From Crambe crambe (taxonomy: Eukaryota > Porifera > Demospongiae > Poecilosclerida > Crambeidae): DNA of 64,000 nucleotides. Within the stretch, counting starts at the first letter, position 1. Each line of letters opens with the position of its first letter. The translations under genes and the position numbers were made by a program. The notes beneath the pieces were generated by a model. That model was not told where the DNA came from. It ran no database searches and was given only the letters and a program-made list of their open reading frames with translations. Location of the stretch: contig OZ004581.1 in NCBI GenBank assembly GCA_963924555.1, forward strand, positions 4,650,001 to 4,714,000, written 5' to 3'. Below are positions 1-12,400 of the stretch, piece after piece.

Positions 1-3000
1 AGCATCTGTTTTTGCAGGGTACGCGAAAAATACACACCATACATTTTGTTTTCTGGATATCCAGGACTTCCATCACCATAGCAAACCGCTATATCTCCCA
101 TTAGTGGCATGTCTTCTGAAGTATCCTTAATATAAACATGGAAATATTTCTTGTGTGATTTGAATAATGGACCACTTCTATTCAGGTAAAAAGGTGGTGG
201 CATTTCTCCGGGATTGGCAACAATGATACTAGTTTGCATTTTTCCATGCACATATTGAGAGCACCCTTCCCTGCAAACTCTTACATCAGTATTATTCACT
301 TTTGCCTTTATGGAGTCAAGTCCAAGAATCTCCAGGCAGACATCACAACGACTGGAACAGAACCAGCATTCTGTCTCCTTCTCACATTTCATATCGACTG
401 AAGGAAATGCTCTGTTAAAGAAACAAAACAATAACTAACAGTGACAATAAAAGTTACTATCTAGAGGATATACGATATATTAGATTCAATGTAAATAACT
501 AGGTATGACATCCTAATGATGGGTGTGGTTAGTTCAGAAGCTAGCACATTCAATATGTCAGACTGCGTAAGCTCAGAGGAGTAGCTACCATTGAGGCAAC
601 TGAGGCACTCGCTCACTGAAAAATTTAGGAAATTAGTACATGATAACTGAGAGGTTTGCAGTGCCAGAGCATTGTTGATCCTTCCTGACATCTTTAGCAC
701 TTAAGAATTGGCTACATACATCACTATAAATTATAGCTTCAGTAAAATAATTGATTCTAGGTCTCCAAATTTTATTTTAAAAATTGCTTTGCGTTCTGCG
801 CGGGAGGGGGCACATCCGCACCCTCCCCTTCGCCATGGCCTTATGGCCACGCGATCCACTGTACCCCCAATTTTGCCTCAGTGAAATAAAAAACCTGGCT
901 ACTCCCCTGAAGCTATTACATAAACACGAAGAAGAAGAAAGAAGAAAAAAGTTAGTAACTATACAAGCTACCACCTCTTTTTCAGGTTAAATAATGGACA
1001 TTCTCTCTTGCCTATTCTGTTTTTTCTTAAAATAATATTTCCAAAATCAGTAAATGTTCAAATTACCCATATCCTTGCATTTTGTATAAACATAAGTGAG
1101 CTCATACTTTATAGAGACTTTTAAGAAAACAAGCTGTATAGGTGGCATAGTGAACTCTTCATAGATAGGGAATATTGTGCATGTAGCTTGTACAGACAAA
1201 CAGACACAGACACACTTTAGTTAGTAGCTATAAAAAATAAACTAGATCCCAGAACTTACTGAATTTCCTTTGCCCTCGATAGGAGTGACTGAAGACAAAA
1301 TATCCCTTTCTTTAATAGTACTCCTGAAAGAACACTAGATATCTTTCTTCTAGCATTTTCAAGTATTTCTTGAAGGTGCAGTGACTTTAAGGCTCTTGGA
1401 GGTTGTTCATCAACGATAACATTTGTCAGTAACAGCTCAGAAACTGAAATATTGAAAGCAATAGTATATTGGAGACCAGGAATGAAATTGTTCCATATCA
1501 AATAGCATCCATCTTTAACACTATCTCTGATTATAAAAATGGTTTCGCCTGTACCAGGACTATGACTAAAAGTATGGTGAAGTAGTATCGAGTGCCCTTG
1601 TGGGAGAAGAACAGAATTTGGTCTTGCTTCAGATCTCACCTCTAAACCAGCAGGAAGGAAGTTGAATCTCTTTTCTGAGGTACTAGAACTGGGCTGAATG
1701 CCACGTAAGCTTGCTTCACTCATTTGTTTCCTTACACCATCAACAACTCCAAATACTTCAATCATTTTCCCAGATTTTAAAGTAAAGGTATCATCTAAAG
1801 CATCCAAATCAACTGAAAAGGATGAGGCAGGATTTTCAAGGCTCTTCTGCTCTGCATTCATGGCTTCACACAGCAAGTGAGTCCACATTCCAGGAGGGAG
1901 TATTTTTTTTCTTTCTGATTCTTCTGGAACGGGATAAGTGAGAGAATCACCAGAATTGATTTTAAAAAAGGCATTTATATTGTAGTCATGGGATGGCTTG
2001 AACTTGACTAAGATATTTATCACCCCAAGATGGAACAGAAAGAAAGAAGCAAATAAGGCATCTTCAGTTTCCAAAGAATTATTTTTAAGCTTGTGTCTGC
2101 CAATGTACCACTCTAAGCTACCAGAAAGTACGTTATTAATGGCTCCATATCTAAGATCATCCTCATCACCAGAAATAGGGGTCATAAATATATAGAGTTG
2201 AGGTGAATTACTAGATAACTCTGATGATAATATGTAATCTCGACAGCCTAACAGCAACTCATAAAGTTCATCTTCATTAAGAAAAGAATTTTCTTTCCAT
2301 ATCAGGTTACGATAGATGATTCCTGCACAAAAGTGGTAGAGCCATTTACCATACTCAATGTTTTGACTCTGGTGTGGTTTTGAAGGATTGGCAGGATCAT
2401 ATATTTTGCTGAAAAAGTCACGAATAAACTGTGTCTCCCCTTTAGCACTCAGAATATCTTCACAGGTGGTGCAGAACATGAATCGGGTTATTTGTTTTGG
2501 AGCATATACTTTATCCCTCTGTGACTCCAATAGCGTACCCTCTGCTGTTGAACGAAGGATCTTCATGTTTTTCCCAGTTGGAACAGATTGAGCAAGCCTA
2601 TAGAGCAGAGAATGTGGAATAGGATGGCTGTGCACAAGTTTTAAATGCTTTGAATTTTCTTTGCTCGGTTTGTCAGTAGAACTTGATCTGATATGCAAGT
2701 TCTTCCAGCATAAATAGCACCTCTTACAATCATTAAGCTTGTTAGTAGCATGGATATAGTCCATCATTGAAAAAAAGAACATTTTAGAACCTTCACTGTC
2801 AAGACTATCATTATCATATGCCATTCCAAGAAGGTGTATAACTTCTTTTGTTTTATCGTAGCATCTTTGTGATGATCTATAATAAACATCTTTTGTACGA
2901 GGGTTAAATTGAAGTCTATTTTGCTCATTTCTGTAAAGGTGATACAGTGCCTTAGCTCTGATAATTTTGGTTTGTAGAATTTCTACCTCTGATAAGGAAA

Positions 3001-3108
3001 TATCCTCCTTCTTCAAGCACCACAATACACAGTCTTCATAGCGACTGTACTTGTAACATGTTTTCATAAGTAGCTCCAAGGTAGGGGATTCATCTTCATT
3101 AGATACAC
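1..3108 (-). CDS. C-terminal Cys/His-containing exons of the large Death-domain gene (partial)
   Basis: Exon 3108-1260 (616 codons, unbroken) is followed by exon 411-1, which leaves the window still open. The first contains a CKRCYLCW cluster followed by a HSHPIPHSLL stretch, then FMFCTTCEDIL and GKWLYHFCAGIIYRNL. The spacing looks like a metal-binding core followed by helices, and I recall the same string of motifs in uncharacterised sponge proteins. Exon 411-1 adds more cysteines (CWFCSSRCDVCLEI and CREGC). The donor at 1259 (CA then GTAAGT, phase 2) and the acceptor at 412 agree in phase. I do not recognise a named family; a zinc-binding module is inference. Confidence 0.7.
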
Positions 3109-6100
3109 CTAATGTTATAAAATATAACATGTCCTTTTACTGATTAATATTATAAAGACTCAATCCAGTTAGATTCAGAATCTGGTACTTGTACCCATGC
3201 AGGCCCCAGTAGGAGGTTAATTAATGCAATGTATATTTGTTCATGCATGTGTGACAGTCGAGGGTAGAAATCAAACTTTATTCACGTTTTAGTCAAAGTT
3301 TACTTTTGTCATGACTGATGCTCTACAATAAAAATTTTTTTTTCAAAAAGTAGAAAGCGTTAATAAAGAGTTTGATTTCTACCTTCGACTGTCACATGTG
3401 CAAAAAAATGATTTCATTATAATTATAAAACAATTACCCACCCATAATAACAGGCAATGGCACTTCAGTTATGTATACCTGCAGAATGGCTGTATTCACA
3501 GGATGCAAGAACACACTTCAAAATACTTTCAAGTTCTTCACTTGATTCTTTAAAACCTTTCAACGTCCGTAACAGGTCAGAATATTCAGTTAAATTATAT
3601 TTACTTGCAGATAAAGCATCCCAAGCAAGCAAGCAGATTTCAATTTTCTCTTCCAAAGTGCCACTGTACATTACATTGATTACAACTGGGAGAAGTGATG
3701 CTTGACAAAAAGCTGGCAAAACTTTATCTTTGCTATTCTCAATGTACTTCCGGAGACATTTCAGAGAATCCAAAGAATAAAAAGAAAATTCATCCAATTC
3801 ATAATAGGATCCTGCAGCTTTATGACTCATGTCAAGCATTTCATATACGTCATTTTCAGCTAACCCCACTGGAAACGCTGGGTTATAGGAGAAAAGGTAG
3901 TTACCAAGAACCTTTGTAGCAAGTTGAATGCCAGAAATTGAAGATACACCTTTCAATTGTGCTAATAGAGTCATCCAGTCAAAAGCCTTTACGTAAACTT
4001 TAAATTCACTGCAATGAAGACAACTGAGCAGTATACGTAAATTAGCTTTCACCATGTACTCCACAAGCTATTAAAAGAAAAGAAAAAGAAATATATTATA
4101 AATTCATTTGCCATTTTCAATCTCATGAGAAAGAGTGGGGGGGGGGGGGGGGGGGGGGGGGGGGGAATATTGTCACACATGTAAATTAAGGAAAAATATG
4201 TTGAATAGGATAAGAAAAAGAAAGCCAGATGTGGATTTGTAAGAAATACATGGATTGATTTTCATCTCATCTCTTATTTTAATCAGTCATCCCCACATAT
4301 TCTTTTAAAATACTTTAAACATATAAGGATACAACTAGAGTGACATTATAGTAATGTTCACTGGTGCTAGGCAATAACAACATCAAGAACTCAAGAACTG
4401 ATGAAACAAGTTGGTAAGAAATAACATAGAGCTAACTTGGATTGCCTCGGACCCAGCCTCTTTTTCTTTTTCTTTTTTGGGGGGGGGGGACAGTGGAGCC
4501 TGGTATCCCCTGTTTGCACATGCACCAATTTTGAATTATCAGAGAGTGCGGTTAGTCTCGCGCGGGCCAGACTCTGCGGTAGCACTCTCTATGTAGGTAT
4601 GACTCGGACGGCCGCGCGCGCCGCCTATAGACTAATACAAAAGTGAAATTCTAGTTCCCCCACTTAGACCTAACAAAAGCTACTGTGAATGATTATCCAG
4701 CCTACTAGAGCCTACTACAATGTGCAGACCAAGTTTCAGGACCAGGGAGCTTACCGTTTCAGAAATACGGCAAGCAGGTAAATCGCTGGATTCTTCTTCT
4801 TCTCTATTATTATTATTATTAATCACAAAAGAGCAGTATTATGAAACAGCGAGTTCTACATTTAGTGGAACACAAGTCAACATTACCAAGGAGGGCAAGG
4901 TCCATCTCGGTGCGGCACTAGGCACTCAAGAATATATTGACCAGTTCGTGAAAAGAAAAGTGTCGGAATGGTGCTCAGAAGTGGAAAAACTGGCTAGAAT
5001 TGCAGAAACCCAACCTCATGCTGCCTATGCTGCAGTCACCCATGGACTGATTGGGAAATGGAACTATCTCTCCCGCACCATCCCAAACATCAGGGCTCAT
5101 TTGGCCCCTTTGGAATCTGCTATAAGAACAAAACTTATTCCTGCCATTACTGGAAGATCCCCTCCCAGTGATACAGAACGTGATCTCTTAGCCCTGCCTG
5201 TTAGATTTGGAGGATTGGGCATACCCGACCCATCAAAGCGCTCCCATGATGAATTTTCTGCCTCACTCCTGGTCACAGGCCCCTTGAGGGCTCTTATCTC
5301 CGAGCAAAATCCAGTTTACTCATTCGAAGCTTGGGAGGAGCAATTCAAAGCTCGTGCGAGAATCCACAAGCTACGACGGGACCAACAATCTACATCAGCC
5401 ACTGTACTAAAGCCTCTCCTACCCAGCACCCTACAGCGTTCTATGTTGCTTGCTCAGGAGAAAGGTGCCTCGAGCTGGTTGACCGCCCTTCCAATATCGG
5501 AGTTTGATTTTACCCTACACAAGGGTGCATTTCGGGATGCCTTGTGCTTGAGATATGGGTGGCAGCTCTCCCGCATTCCGACCAACTGTGATTGTGGTAC
5601 CCCATTTTCAGTGGAACATGCACTCTCCTGCCCCAAGGGAGGATTCCCATCAATAAGGCACAATGAAATTCGAGATCTGACCGCCAACCTGATGTCTGAG
5701 GTGTGCAATGATGTTAGCGTAGAACCACATCTACAGCCTATCACCAGTGAACAGCTATCTGGGGTATCTGCAAACACCCAGGATGGAGCCCGCCTGGACC
5801 AACGGTCTTTGGGGCAGCCGATATAAGCGCACCTTCTTCGATGTGAGAGTCTTCAACCCACATGCCACCTCAAATCGCAACACCACCCCCTCGACTTGTT
5901 ATCGCAAGCATGAGAAGTGCAAGAAGCGTTCCTATGAACAAAGAATTCTAGAAGTAGAACATTCTTCCTTCACTCCACTTGTAATGTCTCTGACAGGGGC
6001 CTTGGCCCAGCAGCAACGGCTACCTACAAGCGCCTAGCCACACTCTTGGCTTGGAAGTGGGATCAACCATACAGCCACACAATGGGCTGGCTAAGGTGTC

Positions 6101-6380
6101 GACTATCCTTTTCCCTGCTACGGTCCTCCATTCAAGCTATCAGAGGTGCTCGTTCCTCTGCAGGCAGAGCTTCAAAATCTACCCTCCCAATTGACCTTAT
6201 GACTCAAGAATCACAGGTATCTGAGTGAACAGACAGACATTACTCTCCCTCTAGTCATCCTCTAACTCAATCCTCAATATATTGTAATATTTTCATTTCA
6301 CATTTCACATGTCATACCAAGGGTGACCACACCTTTCTTTCTTTCAAAAAAAAAAGAAAAAAAAAGAAAAAAGAAAAAAA

Positions 6381-6411
<31 letters not shown>

Positions 6412-9400
6412 TAAGACAACCATATCTCTCGAACCACTCAAGCTACAGCTATGATTTCTGGATAAATCCACTCCAAATTCTACGAACTACGATCTTTTCT
6501 ACTCGTTGATCCTCGAAAGAGTCGATGAAAAAGGAGACACTACGGAGGACAGCACTCGACTAATTCAATTAGGAAGCCATCTTTTATCCAATTATTCGAA
6601 ATTATAATATTACTCAGCTGTAGCTCTAGCTAGCTAGCTAGCTAGCTAACTAACTAGCTAACTCTAGATAATGACGATAGACTACTGTATCGACTCGGGA
6701 TTTAGATTCACCACGGTAGATTTTTTTCAGCATCTTCGACCTCCAAGTATAGCTCAACAATAACACAACACCTTGACTCATTGATAATGATTGGGCTGGT
6801 ATGCTGGAGAACTATTGGAGAACTATTCTTCTTTCATCTGTCCCTGCATACACATAGAAGAATGAACTTTATACATAGCTAAAACCAAAAAAAGACCAGG
6901 AACAAGTAAGAGAAAAAGCATTTCATGAAATGAAAAAAGATGTAGGGATGACCACTGCTCAAAAAAGTAAGGAAACAAGAAGGATGGAAATGGGATCAAT
7001 CTTTGTTCTGTATATCCAGCCAACAATCCCTACATATACGTCAGGTAGCTTCAGATTATAGTGTAGTAATGTACGTATATGTAGGGATTGTTGGCTGGAT
7101 ATACAGAACAAAGATTGATCCCATTTCCATCCTTCTTGTTTCCTTACTTTTTTGAGCAGTGGTCATCCCTACATCTTTTTTCATTTCATGAAATGCTTTT
7201 TCCCTTATATAATTATTTATAAATGTGCATGCGATGACGAGTTTTGATGAGAAGTGTTAAGTGCAATCTCATGCATATCGATGTCATACGCTTGATCCTC
7301 CAGGGCATCAGAAGTAACAAGGGCTTCAGAGGCATGGAAGAGAAAGCTATTTCATCTAAGATTGGCAGATGTACGTAGTGAGGTACTATTCCTTGGCTAC
7401 AGCATCATCAGATTAGTACAAGGACACTATGTCCTTGCATTTCAAAATTAGCCTGACATCTGATCTAGTTTTGAAATGGCCTGATAAATTGGAATTTTGG
7501 GCTGCAATTTTGGCCTGCCAACGTCACATGTCAAAACACTTGTTATGGGATTTTGTAACCTTAACCTACCAATAGCATTAATCGGCGAGTGAAGCGAGCC
7601 AAATTGCCCAATTCATGCAAATTGAGATTTTCGCATGTGATATGTATGTCAGATTTAATATGCATGTGCATACATTTGTTTGACCTTCGACCCCACAAGT
7701 AAACATTGTCCAGCAAAAAACAGCTAGCATTTTGTCATAGAGGTGCTAGGTGGATTGTAGGTGCTTGGCTTTCTAAGTATACTTGTGGTAAGCATTTTAC
7801 AGCCTCCTGTGTATGCAGCTACCATCACCACTTCATCCTAACAGCAATATCTTAGCCTAAGAAGTTGAAGTATAAATGACTTTCACCAACTGCTTCGCTT
7901 GCCAATTGAATATGTTACATGAACATACCCTAGTACACATGCATGCAATAATTACAACTATGTACGTAGTAGTTCAGCGAGCGAGCAGAGCAAGCAAGCT
8001 CACTCTCAGGTCATGACTCATTGAAATTGTTCTACATATATCAGAGTGCGCTAGCACTCTCTAAGTAGGGATGGCGGGTCAAAGGTCATAGGACTGTATG
8101 AACTAATAACTCTTCTTTCTCTTCTACCCTTACTCTACAGGTTCTCAGAAGGCTACAGTAAACCGTTACATCTACATAGAAGAGAGAAAAAGGTTCAGAA
8201 ATCTAAAATTAATTTGCTAACATAAGAAAAAAAATTGACTTTTGTTCCGTTTCTTTATAAGATCGACACACCGACTTACTGGCTATAGTCATCAAAATTC
8301 TGTTTTGGCCATCTGTTAGAGAGGCTGATCTTTTGCTATTAGTTTTGACTTAGGTTCTACTTCACAAATTCAGTGATATCGATAGACTCAGAACACTAGC
8401 TAGCTAATCTTTCTCTGCCATTTCGAAGAACACATGCAGTAGGGGCGGGGATTATGGGTGGGGCCACATATAAGTCCACATGTGGCTACTCTATTATCTA
8501 TGTTACAGCCTATAGTGTAGTCAGCTCACTTCACCACGCCATGCACAATAGCTAAACAAATTCTTCAATCACCAGTGACTGTGTGTGTACCTACAAAAGA
8601 AAAAGATAAGGTTTATGTAGATCTTCAATTTCAACTTTAAGCACTAAGAAACAAGTGGGCGCAAAAAATTTCTTCGAAATAAATTAAGGTTGAATAAGGA
8701 TAGCCTGAAATCTAGCTGGGCTGTCTGCAGCCTTGTATGAAATCCCTACATTTACAACTGCCATAGTAAGAGTTGGAACAAGAGCTGAATAGATGAGATT
8801 ATGCAAGGATGAAGTCAAATCTGGGTGCAGTCACTAGGTGTGACGTACCCACATTCGACTTCATCCTTGCATAATCTTATCTATTGCTCCAACTCTTTTT
8901 TGACCAGTTAACTAGTTATCCCTACATCATCTTCATTTATTAGAATAAATGTTTTTCTTTACTTGTTATATATAGCGTGGTGGAAAGCAGGACTATAGGC
9001 GCTAGGCTTAAGTGCTTTGAGGTAACAGTTTTCTATGCATGCAGCTGCCTGCCACTTAATAACTAAACAGCAAAGCACAAATGAACTCTAGAGCCTATCA
9101 GCTCTAAGCCATAGGAATACTATATCCCTTGCTGTCTAATATTGCAGTCGAGGGTAGAAATCAAACTTTATTCACGTTTTAGTCCAGGTTTCCTTTTGTC
9201 ATGAGTGATGCTTTACAATACAATTTTCTGCCTTTTGAATTTTTTTTTCAAAAGTAGAAAGTGTGAATAAAGTTTGATTTCTACCCTCGACTGTCACATA
9301 ATACTTACTTTAGTGTGGCTCTTTGAAGTCCAGTTGAGTAGCTGACTGCAAATATTCATAATCAATCCCTTATTCAAAAGTGAAGAACAAAACTGCTGGG

Positions 9401-12400
9401 ATATAGCACTCCAATCTCTCAATATGGTGATGAGTCGGACGAGACAGATTTGAATACCCCTTGTTCCATACCCTAAGAGCTCTGCAGTGATTAAATACAT
9501 GCATTTGAATTTTATGACTACAGTGGAAAGTCGGTTATCCAGACACCCTTGTCCCACACTTTTTTTCAGGCTGCCGGGATAAGTGAATAACTGCTACTGA
9601 ATGGTGTTGCACAGTTGCTAAAATGTGCCTCTCTCTTAAATAATGTTAAAAATCCATTTACAGGTGCATACTTCCAAATGAGGTCCAGATAAAGAGGTCC
9701 ACTGTATGTGCCTCTAAAATCTGAAACTTGCAAACCATTATGCTAGATATAAACTAGAACTTCACACACCCAATTAACTAAAACTATAATTGTACTTGCA
9801 TTAATAGAGATGACCTAACACTGCATAAATGTCAAGTATTATGTATACCTGCTCTATAGATGAGTGACAATAACTCAAAGTAAACATGCCAGATGCTGTC
9901 CATAGCTACACATTCATCAACTACTACTTTCATAACTTTGGGGACATAGACTTTCCAAGCTTCTGAAATTTGCCGTAATGAAGGAACCACAAATGAAAGG
10001 AAGTCATCCTTTTCAGCATTAGATGCAGTCAAAAATTGATTTGCCAATCTTTCATATAAACTCAACGTATTCTTCATCCACTGATCTTGAAGATGCCCAG
10101 CTTCAGAAGAATACTTCAAATCTGGAGGGAAAAAAATACAAAAAAAAAATCTTAATTTGGGGAGTGATAGGACACATTAGAAGAAGCTTGATTCGAAAAA
10201 TTGGTCCTTCAAAATGAAAGTTTGAACAACACATCACTTCATGTGTTTCAAATTTTTTTGAAAGTGGATAGATAAAAGTTTCCTTCAGACTTGTACCTAA
10301 CCACCATGCGTGCAAGCTATATGCAAAAAACATGCCCACACATTGATTAGAACCTGAGTGAGCTCCACACTAGCAAATTGGCTGAGAATTTCTGAAACCA
10401 ACCACCAAATCCACTTTTTTATGATCATTACATAGCTCTTGTTTATTGCAACCAAATACGAGTATATAGAACAAGACATCAGATTTTTTGTCTGCACAGT
10501 GGATTGCCTTTTTATAAGACTGAAATAGTATGTATTATAAGAGGAAAAACATTTGAAAAAAGAATGTAGAGACGACTATGCTCAAAAAAGTAACAAAATA
10601 AAGGTAGGGATGAAGGATGGAAATGGGATCAATCTCTGTTCTGTATATCCAGCCAACAATCTCTACATATATGTCAGGTAGCTTCAGATAATAGTGCGTA
10701 TATGTAGGGATTGTTGGCTGGATATACAGAACAAAGATTGATCCCATTTCCATCCTTCTTGTTTCCTTACTTTTTTGAGCTGGTCATCCCTAAATGTTTT
10801 CCCCTTACTTGTTCCTGATCTTTTTCCCTCTCTTTTATGGTAATATATGTATAGAGTTCATCCTTCTATGTGTGTGCAGGGGAAGAATAGTTCTCCAATA
10901 ACATAGCAGCCCTATCAGTGAGTCAAGGCTTGAAGTGTTGAGGCATACTTGGAGGATGCTATAGAGTCTACTGGTAGATGGATTAAAATCCCTGAGTTGA
11001 TTATGATCGATCTAGAGCTAACTGAGTAATATCGAATAATTAGATGTCAAATACATGTGCATGTGTATATCCAAAAAATGGCTTCCAATAATTAAGTTAG
11101 TCAAGTACTGTGCTCCGTAGTGTCTCCTACATATCAACTCTTTCAAGGATTGACGAGTACAAAAGATCGTAGCCGGTACAATTTTGAGTGGATTTATGCA
11201 GAAATCATAGCTGTAACTTGAGTGGTTCAAGACTTACCTGCTTGCCATATTTCTGAGCTTCCTGGTCCTGAAACTTGGTCTGCACATTGTAGTAGGCTCT
11301 AGTAGGCTGGATAATCATTCACAGTAGCTTTTGTTAAGTCTAAGTGGGGGAACTAGAATTTGTATTAGTTTATAGGTGGCGCGCGCAGCTGTCTGCGTCA
11401 TTCCTACATAGAGAGAGCTACCGCTCTTTCTGATAATCTTACAAGGCCAATGTGCAACATTTGACAGCAAGAGAGTGAGCAAGTTTTAGTTGAGAATTCG
11501 CATGTGATTTAAGTACGTAATAACCCCTTACCTAATTATACTAGGGGATTCTGCAACATTAATTTTGACAGGGAGGGAGTGAACCAAGCAACCTACTTCA
11601 GATTTAACCATCTACATAGAAAGCTGTAAATGTTTACCACAAGTACTTAGATAAGCCAAGGCCTACAATTCAGAAAACATTACAATAGAAGCATGCACAG
11701 TATGCATGCGTAGGCGCTACTATTGCACCATACATACGCCTAGGATATTTTGGAGTTTAGACCTAGTCAATGAGTCATGAACTGAGAGTCAGCTCACTCA
11801 CTCTGCTCGCTTACTGCAATTAAGCTTGATACAAACCACATCAATTGTCGATCTGGCTTGCCTCTCAATGCCCTAGTAGTATATCTGTTAATTAATTTTA
11901 TGTATGTAAACCGATACTCTATACCTGATTCAAAATTGTATGACTCAGTTGAGCATGAAAGCATCACGTCAAAAAAATTTTCAGTAGATTTTGTCTTCTC
12001 CAGATATTCAAGAAGAAAAGTGAACAAAACTCTCTTGCTGGTTGTCAAAGTTGATAGAGCTAGAATAGCAGACCGGTAATTTTTGTTTAGTCCAACGGAT
12101 TGGCCAATATGACACCAGTGATTCGGAGATAATTGGAAAATGTTCTGTATACCTTGCAGTTCATCTTCAAAATCTGTAGAGAGTGGGATCAATAAGTAGT
12201 CTTATAATCATGCATGATGCAATGTTTTCAATATGCATGGTGATTTGATTGAGTGCTATTGGTCTTATAAAATTTTTTCCCAAAGCCTTGGCAAAAAATA
12301 CTACATAGCTACAGTGTATGTATACCACACACAATACAGTAATTTCTCTGAAATGTGGTAGACATTACTATCTTTGTGAGCAGCATGCATGCATGCATGT

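Larger units (their letters stand above)
4540..7215 (+). mobile_element. Repeat element X, copy 1, split by a nested retroelement
   Basis: The element begins near a palindromic AGAGAGTGCGGT / AGCACTCTCT end and contains a GC-rich GGCCGCGCGCGCCGCC patch. It continues after a TTATTATTA microsatellite with a ACAACCATATCTCTCGAACC block, a run of AGCT repeats and a foldback tail (6892-7205). The same order is seen at 28967-30040 and, reversed, at 10540-11434. Here bases about 4832-6345 are foreign (retroelement fragment) and split the TTA microsatellite. No element-encoded protein is recognisable. Confidence 0.75.

Noticed and set aside
4720-4850. Apparent start of the retroelement reading frame
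   Set aside because: The first ~40 codons are the head of repeat element X (also at 29122-29215), so the fused start is accidental.
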